A model generated the notes under the pieces. It was not told the origin of the DNA, searched no databases, and saw nothing but the letters and a program-made list of their open reading frames with translations. Positions 1 through 5,317 of a stretch of DNA of 6,442 nt are shown piece by piece. Origin of the DNA: Methanosarcina sp. UBA402 (GTDB taxonomy: Archaea > Halobacteriota > Methanosarcinia > Methanosarcinales > Methanosarcinaceae). Within the stretch, counting starts at the first letter, position 1. The number at the start of each line of letters is the position of its first letter. The stretch is taken from NCBI GenBank assembly GCA_002509325.1, contig DADO01000140.1:1-6442 (forward strand), written 5' to 3'. Both the position numbers and the translations under genes were made by a program.

Positions 1-69
1 TCATATCTTAATTTCATATCTTAAACTCTCAGACCTGAGTCTTCAAACCTTAAAGGCCTCAGATCTTAA
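1..69 (-). repeat. degenerate tandem array reiterating the vorA stop region
   Basis: The last codons of vorA read TTAAGATCTGA on the minus strand, where TGA is the stop. The same 11-base pattern recurs downstream: plus-strand TCAGATCTTAA at 59-69, TCAAACCTTAA at 43-53, TCAGACCTGAG at 29-39, and TCATATCTTAA at 14-24 and again at 1-11 (the last two identical). TGA positions are spaced 16, 14, 15 and 13 bases apart, so this is a degenerate array with a period of about 13-16 bp that may continue past the window edge. The third unit is itself a near palindrome (CTCAG/CTGAG at 28-32 and 35-39). No clear U-tract terminator is visible for the vor operon in this stretch. Confidence 0.6.
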
Positions 70-1510
70 CATTTTCTCTTGCCCATTGTGCCCCAGCGTC
101 GAGAACCATCTGGTTAAACTCGATGACTTTGGGTTTCCCTGCGAAGTTTTCGGCAAGAGCTTTCTTGAAGACTTCCTCTTCTAATCCAGTTGCATTAAGG
201 CCAACCAGGACTCCGAGCATGAAGGAATTCGCGGCTTTCTCAGACCCGGCTTCCTTGGCTTTCTCGGTTGCAGGGACTGCAACAGCTCTTACATGCACAG
301 GCGTTTCGGCTTCGCCGATGGACGAGTCATAGAGGATAACTCCTCCTTTTCGGACTGCCCCTTCAAACTTCTCAAGAGAGGGGCGGTTCATAGCCACCAG
401 GATGTCCGGGGTGTAGACTGTAGGAGAGCCTATAGGCTGGCCTGAAATTACTACCGAACAGTTCGAGGTACCTCCTCTCTGTTCCGGGCCATAGGACGGG
501 AACCAGGAAGCGTTGAGGTTTGCCTTTACTCCAGCCTGCGCAAGGATAATGCCCATGCTGAGGACGCCCTGCCCTCCGAAACCTGCAATCTTGGTCTGGA
601 TCGGGGCAAAGTCTTTTCTGGCAGGCTTTTCCCCGGTATCTGCCTCAATACCGTATAACCGCTCAAGAGTTTCAGTTGTAAAGTCACTGACTCCACGGTG
701 CAGGGGTCCGACCTCCTCAGATTTATCCCTGAAGTTCTTGAGTGGAAATTCCTTTTCCATCTCCTCATTTATGAAATTGATAACCTGTTCCGCATTCATC
801 TTGAGATTAGTGGGGCAGGCTGCAAGAACCTCAACAAAAGCATATCCTTTGCCGTCACGCTGGATTTCAAGTGCCTTATGCACGGCTTTTCTGGCTTTCC
901 TGATATGGGAAATGTCCGAGACTGAAACCCTTTCAATAAAGACCGGAGCCTTGAGGTTGTCCAGCAGTTCGCATATGTGTAGAGGATAACCTGCAAAGCG
1001 TGGGTCTCTGCCCTCTGGGCATGTTGTGGTCTTTTCACCCACAAGAGTTGTAGGCGCCATCTGTCCGCCTGTCATTCCGTAAACGGTATTGTTCACGAAA
1101 AAGACCGCAAGCTTTTCACCCCTGTTTGCAGCCTGGAGAGTCTCGTTCAGACCTATGGAAGCAAGGTCTCCATCTCCCTGATATGAAATAACCACAGCAT
1201 TTTCTTCAGCCCTGGAAACTCCTGTCCCTACCGCAGGCGCACGGCCGTGAGCAACCTGGATATTACCTGTGTCAAAATAATAATAAGCAAAGACCGCACA
1301 ACCCACAGGGCTGATCATAACGGTTCTGTCCTGAATTCCAAGGTCATCAATTGCCTCGGCAATAAGCTTATGCAGAACCCCATGTCCGCAGCCAGGGCAG
1401 TAGTGAGTGGCTGTCGTGGCTGTCCCTCCTTTGCGAGGGTAGTCCGCATACAGGGCTTTTGGCCTTCTTATTACTTTTTCTCCATTAATGATTTCTACTG
1501 CCATTTTCAT
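59..1510 (-). CDS. vorA: 2-oxoisovalerate:ferredoxin oxidoreductase, fused beta-gamma subunit VorA
   Basis: This 483-residue protein is the thiamine pyrophosphate (TPP)-binding subunit of a cytoplasmic branched-chain 2-oxoacid:ferredoxin oxidoreductase, joined to the gamma subunit. The beta part (about 30-250) has CPGCGHG at 38-44 and the Mg-TPP motif GDGD at 112-115 followed by Asn140-Asn141. Cys38, Cys41, Cys71 and Cys232 have nearly the spacing of the four cysteines that hold a [4Fe-4S] cluster in related archaeal beta subunits. The gamma part (about 305-483) has GFGGQGV at 310-316 and SYGPEQRGG at 339-347. Length and fusion match VorA of Methanothermobacter (about 478 residues, from memory). 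The ATG overlaps the vorB stop as ATGA and is preceded by AGGAGAGG, giving translational coupling; a second ATG two codons in is possible but less well placed. Family and subunit are secure; preference for 2-oxoisovalerate over other branched 2-oxoacids is inferred. Confidence 0.88.
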   Translation of the reverse strand: MKMAVEIINGEKVIRRPKALYADYPRKGGTATTATHYCPGCGHGVLHKLIAEAIDDLGIQDRTVMISPVGCAVFAYYYFDTGNIQVAHGRAPAVGTGVSRAEENAVVISYQGDGDLASIGLNETLQAANRGEKLAVFFVNNTVYGMTGGQMAPTTLVGEKTTTCPEGRDPRFAGYPLHICELLDNLKAPVFIERVSVSDISHIRKARKAVHKALEIQRDGKGYAFVEVLAACPTNLKMNAEQVINFINEEMEKEFPLKNFRDKSEEVGPLHRGVSDFTTETLERLYGIEADTGEKPARKDFAPIQTKIAGFGGQGVLSMGIILAQAGVKANLNASWFPSYGPEQRGGTSNCSVVISGQPIGSPTVYTPDILVAMNRPSLEKFEGAVRKGGVILYDSSIGEAETPVHVRAVAVPATEKAKEAGSEKAANSFMLGVLVGLNATGLEEEVFKKALAENFAGKPKVIEFNQMVLDAGAQWARENVKI

Positions 1511-2562
1511 GCCTCTCCTGCAATTTTCCTGATTTTTTCCATTATCTGGTCGAGAGTGATCAGGTTCCCTCCCATACGATTTACAAGCTCTACAGGCTGT
1601 GAGCAGTTGATTGCGAGCCTGACATCATCTATCATCTGTCCATTGCTCATTTCCACGGAAATAAAGGAACAGCCTTTCTCTGCCAGGGCTTTCAACTGCG
1701 TCTCAGGGAACGGGAAGAGAGTTTTCGGCCTGAAAAGCCCGACTTTGATACCTTCCTGCCTGGCAAGGTCTACGGCTGACCTGCAGATCCGGCTGCTGAT
1801 CCCGTAAGAAACAAGGACAATTGAAGCGTCATCGGTCAGATATTCCTCGTAATCGACTTCATTCTGCTTTATGAGTTCGTACTTTGCCTGCAATTTTTCA
1901 TTGAACTCTCCAAGCTCATCGAAGTCCAGAAAGATAGAGGTAATAAGGTTGGGCCTGGTTTCGGCTGTACCATTGACCGCCCAAGAGGTATCGATCTCAG
2001 GAATAATTGCCTGCTTAGGGAATTCAAGCGATTCGATCATCTGTCCGAGCACCCCGTCTGCAAGCACCACAGCAGGGTTCCTGTACTTGAAGGAAAGCTC
2101 GAAAGCTTTCATGGTAAAGTCGCACATTTCCTGTACAGAATTAGGGGCAAGCACGATATTTTTGTAGTTCCCGTGCCCTCCGCCTTTTACTATCTGGTTG
2201 TAATCCGCCTGCTCAGGTCCTATGTTTCCAAGGCCTGGGCCTGCCCGCATAACATCTACAATCACGCAGGGAAGTTCGGCGCCAGCAAGGTAGGAGAGCC
2301 CTTCCTGCATCAGGCTAATTCCAGGGCCTGAAGAAGATGTCATGACCCTGTGCCCTGCCGATGCTCCTCCATAAACCATGTTAATCGCCGACTCTTCGGA
2401 TTCGGCCTGGACGAATTTCCTCCCTATTTTCGGGAAATACTTGGATGCATCGTGCAGAATCTCACTTGCCGGAGTTATTGGATATCCGAAGAAACAGTCA
2501 CATCCGGCATAAAGTGCACCGGCGATTACTGCAGAATTGCCTTTTATGAGTTGTGTTGCCAT
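1507..2562 (-). CDS. vorB: 2-oxoisovalerate:ferredoxin oxidoreductase, alpha subunit VorB
   Basis: This is the 351-residue alpha subunit, which forms the active site with the beta part of VorA and binds the pyrimidine side of TPP. Visible family motifs are GYPITPASE at 26-34, the acidic stretch QAESEES at 52-58 expected to include the TPP-activating glutamate, TSSSGPG at 75-81, and MRAGPGLG at 105-112. The C-terminal part (about 245-351) is the transketolase C-like domain, with VSYGISSR at 251-258. Length agrees with VorB of Methanothermobacter (about 352) and it is a stand-alone subunit, unlike the long fused alpha subunits of 2-oxoglutarate oxidoreductases that carry the gamma domain at their N terminus. 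The ATG at 2562 follows AAAGGAGG at an ordinary distance. It lies 20 bases after vorC and overlaps vorA by 4 bases, so the three are one operon. Confidence 0.87.
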   Translation of the reverse strand: MATQLIKGNSAVIAGALYAGCDCFFGYPITPASEILHDASKYFPKIGRKFVQAESEESAINMVYGGASAGHRVMTSSSGPGISLMQEGLSYLAGAELPCVIVDVMRAGPGLGNIGPEQADYNQIVKGGGHGNYKNIVLAPNSVQEMCDFTMKAFELSFKYRNPAVVLADGVLGQMIESLEFPKQAIIPEIDTSWAVNGTAETRPNLITSIFLDFDELGEFNEKLQAKYELIKQNEVDYEEYLTDDASIVLVSYGISSRICRSAVDLARQEGIKVGLFRPKTLFPFPETQLKALAEKGCSFISVEMSNGQMIDDVRLAINCSQPVELVNRMGGNLITLDQIMEKIRKIAGEA

Positions 2563-2582
2563 AGTTTTCCTCCTTTCCTGCT

Positions 2583-2831
2583 TTACTTGGCTTCCTCAGC
2601 TTTCAGGGGTATATGAATTTCTATTGTAAGCGGCTCAGGACAGGTATAATAACAGCTTGCACAGCCTGAGCAGCCCTCTCCTTTGTATTCCACATAATGG
2701 TAGCCCCTAGCATTCAGATTTTCACTCATGAAAAGCACATCTTTGGGGCAGGCTAGAAGGCAGCGCCCACAGGCCTTACATTCCAGAATATTAATAACAG
2801 GGTATGGTTCTTTTTTTTCGTTCTTTGACAT
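2583..2831 (-). CDS. vorC: 2-oxoisovalerate:ferredoxin oxidoreductase, ferredoxin-like delta subunit VorC
   Basis: This small 82-residue protein carries two [4Fe-4S] clusters that pass electrons between the TPP site and free ferredoxin. The two binding motifs are CKACGRCLLACP at 18-29 and CSGCASCYYTCP at 54-65; in each, the fourth cysteine is followed by proline, as is usual for bacterial-type 2[4Fe-4S] ferredoxins. The linker of about 25 residues between them is longer than in minimal ferredoxins and usual for delta subunits of 2-oxoacid oxidoreductases. It is the first gene of the vor operon. The ATG at 2831 is preceded by GAGGAT, a good ribosome binding site. The length is about that of Methanothermobacter VorC. 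The N terminus (SKNEKKE) is charged and has no signal or membrane segment, so the complex is cytoplasmic. Confidence 0.87.
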   Translation of the reverse strand: MSKNEKKEPYPVINILECKACGRCLLACPKDVLFMSENLNARGYHYVEYKGEGCSGCASCYYTCPEPLTIEIHIPLKAEEAK

Positions 2832-2864
2832 ATGAGATCCTCATGTTTTATCTTTCAGTTGTCC

Positions 2865-2909
2865 TTGGGGCTCTTCTCAGTTTTCAGGCCCATTCCCGGG
2901 TTTGGGGCT
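2865..2909 (-). promoter_or_regulatory. possible alternative-pairing leader of vorC
   Basis: The octamer TTGGGGCT occurs twice, at 2865-2872 and 2902-2909, flanking GGCCCA at 2887-2892. In the minus-strand RNA the central AUGGGCCU can pair with either flanking AGCCCCA, six of seven positions each way with one C-C mismatch. The two folds exclude each other. The site begins 34 bases upstream of the vorC start codon. The stems are short and chance is a real alternative. Confidence 0.25.
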
Positions 2910-2922
2910 ACATGAGTATTTA

Positions 2923-2984
2923 CTTTCCTTCACGGACTTTTTCCAATCCTTGTTTTTCTTCAACCGGTTTTGCGTGAAGGAAAG
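2923..2984 (-). promoter_or_regulatory. perfect 12-bp inverted repeat in the vorC upstream region
   Basis: CTTTCCTTCACG at 2923-2934 is the exact reverse complement of CGTGAAGGAAAG at 2973-2984, with 38 bases between. The loop contains the palindrome AACCGGTT (2962-2969). It lies 92-153 bases upstream of the vorC ATG. If transcribed it would give a 12-bp stem in the leader; as DNA it could be a pair of protein half-sites about four to five helical turns apart. It is not followed by a U-tract in the sense direction, so a plain intrinsic terminator is unlikely. Confidence 0.5.
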
Positions 2985-3003
2985 AAAAGCCTTCAGTTGA
3001 CCA

Positions 3004-3103
3004 CGTATTTCATATTCTTAATCGTAATTTAACACATTATATCACAATTTAACGTTTTAGATCATAATTTAACACTGTAATACGTAATTCCATACTGTAA
3101 ATC
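3004..3103 (-). repeat. 20-bp degenerate tandem repeat array upstream of vorC
   Basis: Five units of exactly 20 bp follow one another. On the minus strand they begin GATTTACAGTATGG (3103 downward), GTATTACAGTGTTAAATT (3083), GATCTAAAACGTTAAATT (3063), GATATAATGTGTTAAATT (3043) and GATTAAGAATATGAAAT (3023). The conserved core is GTTAAATTAY followed by GAT. The pattern fades into 3104-3120. Twenty bases is close to two DNA turns, so equivalent bases face nearly the same side of the helix. One unit contains GATATAAT, which could also act as a TATA element. Confidence 0.65.
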
Positions 3104-3112
3104 GTATAATCT

Positions 3113-3120
3113 GTTATATG
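3113..3120 (-). promoter_or_regulatory. candidate TATA box for the vorCBA operon
   Basis: The minus strand reads CATATAAC here, just upstream of the 20-bp array. A start site about 25 bases downstream would give a leader of roughly 255 nucleotides containing the array and the 12-bp inverted repeat. GATATAAT inside the array (3036-3043) is a competing candidate with a leader of about 180 nucleotides. Neither has a strong BRE, so the choice is uncertain. Confidence 0.25.
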
Positions 3121-3344
3121 CCGTACCTTAACGGGAATACTTAGATAACGCTAAAAATGAAACCGGAGCAGGATCTTCTCAAAGCAAACTTTTCAGAAGT
3201 TTAAGGTACTTATTTCTTTCCATTTTTTCCCTTTTTGCTTTTTGATTTGACCCTAAATTTATCGACTTTCGGATCAAACCATATCTTGATTGCTTTTTAA
3301 TCGAACCCGAGTTCTTCACAGAGAGTTTTTCAGGTTATTTAAGG

Positions 3345-3392
3345 GTTCAGTTCTTCTGGGGTTCAGTTTATCTGGGGTTCAGTTCTTCTGGT
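3345..3392 (-). repeat. three tandem 16-bp repeats spanning the synthetase stop codon
   Basis: Plus-strand GTTCAGTTCTTCTGGG (3345-3360), GTTCAGTTTATCTGGG (3361-3376) and GTTCAGTTCTTCTGGT (3377-3392) are head-to-tail copies differing at only two or three bases. The third copy contains the final codons (Gln-Lys-Asn) and TGA stop of the synthetase gene, so the gene's end is repeated twice beyond its stop. A weak fourth unit with TGA at 3330-3332 follows. Sixteen is not a multiple of three. Confidence 0.85.
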
Positions 3393-5052
3393 CTTTATCC
3401 CGGATCTCGACCCTGCGGATTTTTCCACTAATGGTCTTTGGAAGCTCGTCTACAAACTCTATAATACGCGGATACTTGTAGGGAGCAGTGACTTTTTTTA
3501 CGTGTTCCTGAAGCTCTTTTTTAAGTTCTTCTCCAGGCGTGTATCCTTTTGTGAGCACAACGGTTGCCTTGATAACCTGGCCTCTGATAGGGTCAGGAGC
3601 ACCTGTAATTGCACATTCGAGCACTGCAGGATGCTGTATAAGGGCGCTTTCCACTTCAAAAGGCCCGACTTTATATCCTGAGGTCTTTATGATATCATCA
3701 GCTCTTCCCACAAACCACAGGTAGCCGTCTTCATCCATCCAGGCCATATCCCCTGTATGATAATAGCCGTCGTGCCAGGTTTCCTCAGTCTTCATAGGAT
3801 CTTTTCCATAGTGGACAAACAGCCCGACAGGTTTTCCTTCCTTTGTGTTGATAACGATTTCTCCCTCTTCCCCTACTTCACAGAGTCTGCCGTCCCTGTC
3901 CATCAATTCAATTTTATAACCAGGAGATGGTCTTCCGATAGACCCGGGTTTCGGCTCCATCCAGGGGAAGGTTCCGATAGTTACAACGGTTTCAGTCTGT
4001 CCGAAACCTTCCATAAGCTTTATTCCGGTGAATTCGAGGAATCGGTTATATACCTCAGGGTTAAGGGGTTCACCTGCAACAACTGCATATTTCAGGGTAC
4101 TGAAATTGTACTTTGAGAGATCTTCTTTAATCAGGAAACGGTAAATCGTCGGCGGGGCACAGAATGTTGTAACTCCGAATTTCGTGGCTTTTTCAAGCAT
4201 ACTTCTGGCTTCAAATCTATCGTAGTCATAGACGAAGACCGCACAACCTGATATCCACTGTCCATAAAGTTTTCCCCACACGCACTTTCCCCATCCGCTG
4301 TCTGCAACCGTATAATGCAGCCCATTATCTTCCACGTTCTGCCAGTATTTTGCGGTGATAATATGCCCTAGAGGATAGGTAAAGTCGTGTTCCACCATTT
4401 TCGGAAAGCCAGCAGTTCCTGAAGAGAAATAAACAAGGGAAATATCGCTATTTTTCGTAGCAGCCTCGCCTGAAGGGCATTCAAAATCAGGGGAGGCTTC
4501 TTCAAGCTCTTTCCTGAAATCAATCCAGCCTTCCCGGACATTTCCTCCGACGACTGCTTTTTTGAGCGGGACATTTCCACATTCGGAATGTGCTTCGTCT
4601 ACCTGTTCGGGAACTCCGTCTTCAGATATGCAGACAATCATTTTCAATCTGGCTTTTTCGATCCGGTATACGATGTCCCGTGTCTTGAGCATGTGAGTTG
4701 CAGGTACAGCAATGGCTCCCAGTTTATGCAGTGCAAGGATACAGTACCAGAACTCATATCGGCTCTTTAAGGTCAGCATAACATAGTCACCTTTCCCGAT
4801 CCCATGTTTTGCAAAGAAATTTGCAGCTTTATCGCTGTAGTACTTCAGATCTTTGAAAGTAAAGGTCCTCTCTTCCCCATTATCGTCACACCAGATCATT
4901 GCAAGTTTTTCAGGGGATTCTCTTGCATAGGCATCGACTACGTCATAGGCAAAATTGAAGTTCTCAGGAACAAGAATTTTGAAATTTTCTTCGAAATCCT
5001 CGTAGGATTCGAAATCAGTTTTAGAAACAAATTGGTTGAGCAAGGAAGTCAT
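3379..5052 (-). CDS. AMP-forming branched/medium-chain acyl-CoA synthetase (MacsMa-like)
   Basis: This cytoplasmic enzyme of the adenylate-forming family converts a carboxylate, ATP and CoA to acyl-CoA, AMP and PPi. Counted from the ATG at 5052 (557 residues), it shows the P-loop-like SSGTAGFPK at 210-218, GFGQTE at 349-354, YHTGD at 431-435, the hinge region GRADDIIK at 449-456, and PKTISGKI at 538-545 with catalytic Lys544. Trp237, Trp254, Lys256, Trp259, Cys298 and Gly351 are exactly the six acyl-pocket residues I recall for M. acetivorans MacsMa, which prefers 2-methylbutyrate and does not use acetate. A GTG three codons upstream (5059-5061) would extend it, but ATG fits that numbering and follows GGGTG at SD distance, whereas the GTG would lie only about 4 bases from the expected start of transcription. 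The regulator gene is upstream; vor is downstream across a 547-base gap. Older annotation would call it acetyl-CoA synthetase. Confidence 0.9.
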   Translation of the reverse strand: MTSLLNQFVSKTDFESYEDFEENFKILVPENFNFAYDVVDAYARESPEKLAMIWCDDNGEERTFTFKDLKYYSDKAANFFAKHGIGKGDYVMLTLKSRYEFWYCILALHKLGAIAVPATHMLKTRDIVYRIEKARLKMIVCISEDGVPEQVDEAHSECGNVPLKKAVVGGNVREGWIDFRKELEEASPDFECPSGEAATKNSDISLVYFSSGTAGFPKMVEHDFTYPLGHIITAKYWQNVEDNGLHYTVADSGWGKCVWGKLYGQWISGCAVFVYDYDRFEARSMLEKATKFGVTTFCAPPTIYRFLIKEDLSKYNFSTLKYAVVAGEPLNPEVYNRFLEFTGIKLMEGFGQTETVVTIGTFPWMEPKPGSIGRPSPGYKIELMDRDGRLCEVGEEGEIVINTKEGKPVGLFVHYGKDPMKTEETWHDGYYHTGDMAWMDEDGYLWFVGRADDIIKTSGYKVGPFEVESALIQHPAVLECAITGAPDPIRGQVIKATVVLTKGYTPGEELKKELQEHVKKVTAPYKYPRIIEFVDELPKTISGKIRRVEIRDKDQKN

Positions 5053-5087
5053 TCTAGACACCCGTTTTATCTGTTAATTTTGTATCT

Positions 5088-5100
5088 TTTATATTTTGAA
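5088..5100 (-). promoter_or_regulatory. BRE/TATA promoter of the acyl-CoA synthetase gene
   Basis: The minus strand reads TTCAAAATATAAA, a good archaeal TATA box with an A-rich BRE-like stretch upstream. A start site about 25-27 bases downstream falls near 5065, giving a leader of only about 13 nucleotides that still contains GGGTG before the ATG at 5052. This is the most convincing promoter in the window. Confidence 0.6.
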
Positions 5101-5104
5101 GGTT

Positions 5105-5114
5105 TCAGACCTGA
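5105..5114. promoter_or_regulatory. near-palindromic decamer upstream of the synthetase TATA box
   Basis: TCAGACCTGA (TCAG-AC-CTGA) lies a few bases upstream of the TATA/BRE, where an archaeal activator or repressor could act. The identical decamer occurs once more, at 29-38 beyond vorA. It is only a candidate operator half-site pair; a short palindrome recurring twice could be chance. Confidence 0.2.
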
Positions 5115-5140
5115 TTAAGTTTCAAGGCTTTATCTCGGAT

Positions 5141-5190
5141 ATCGGGTTTTTATCGGGTTTGAGATCAAATCAGATTGACTCAAATCAGAT
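5141..5190. repeat. short direct repeats between regulator and synthetase
   Basis: ATCGGGTTT occurs at 5141-5149 and 5152-5160 (11-base offset). TCAAATCAGAT occurs at 5165-5175 and 5180-5190 (15-base offset). The second pair shares the TCAAAT core with the 21-bp array to its right, so it may be an eroded extension of it. Confidence 0.5.
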
Positions 5191-5218
5191 ATCATCGTAT
5201 CCAGTTAAGTTTAATCAA

Positions 5219-5317
5219 ATTACATCAAATACAAAATGGATTTACATTAAATTGAGATGTGTTTACATCAAATCGAAATGCATTTACATCAGATAGGGAT
5301 GTATTAACGAATCATAT
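5219..5317 (-). repeat. 21-bp tandem array starting at the regulator stop codon
   Basis: On the minus strand the pattern ATYTGATGTAA...CAT recurs with its T of TGA at 5314 (the regulator stop, degenerate unit), 5291, 5270, 5249 (TAA variant) and 5227, i.e. spacings of 23, 21, 21 and 22. The plus strand shows it as TTTACATYARAT at 5241, 5262 and 5283 plus ATTACATCAAAT at 5219. The copy at 5285-5303 is a dyad, TACATC-N7-GATGTA, and the others keep part of that symmetry. It could be an operator array for the neighbouring regulator, or only a slippage product. Confidence 0.7.

Larger units (their letters stand above)
2832..3378. other. 547-base intergenic region between the acyl-CoA synthetase gene and vorC
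   Basis: No coding region is supported here. In the direction of transcription it holds the tail of the 16-bp array at the synthetase 3' end, A-rich DNA, a weak hairpin AAACTT/AAGTTT (3186-3191 with 3197-3202), a short U-rich run in the minus-strand RNA (plus-strand ctaaaaatgaaac at 3151-3163) that could end the synthetase transcript, a 20-bp tandem array (3004-3103), a 12-bp inverted repeat (2923-2984), and a GC-richer leader just before vorC. The size of the gap argues that the synthetase and vor have separate promoters. Confidence 0.6.

Noticed and set aside
513..989. Plus-strand frame of 158 codons
   Set aside because: Antisense shadow of vorA.
1247..1807. Plus-strand frame of 186 codons
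   Set aside because: It lies opposite vorA and vorB, which have clear family motifs; the translation resembles nothing known.
59..2831. 2-oxoglutarate or pyruvate oxidoreductase instead of Vor
   Set aside because: Subunit sizes, the beta-gamma fusion and the separate 82-residue delta subunit fit the three-subunit VorABC plan better, and the neighbouring synthetase handles branched acids; specificity still rests on inference.
2923..3103. CRISPR array
   Set aside because: The 20-bp units are contiguous and degenerate, with no spacers between identical repeats, and no cas gene is present.
3186..3202. Hairpin AAACTT/AAGTTT as terminator of the synthetase gene
   Set aside because: A six-pair AT stem with no strong U-tract, about 180 bases after the stop; too weak to call.
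5096..5296. Plus-strand reading frame of 66 codons with a repeated YIK pattern
   Set aside because: It is open only because the 21-bp repeats are seven codons long; it needs a TTG start, lacks a ribosome binding site and overlaps the synthetase promoter.
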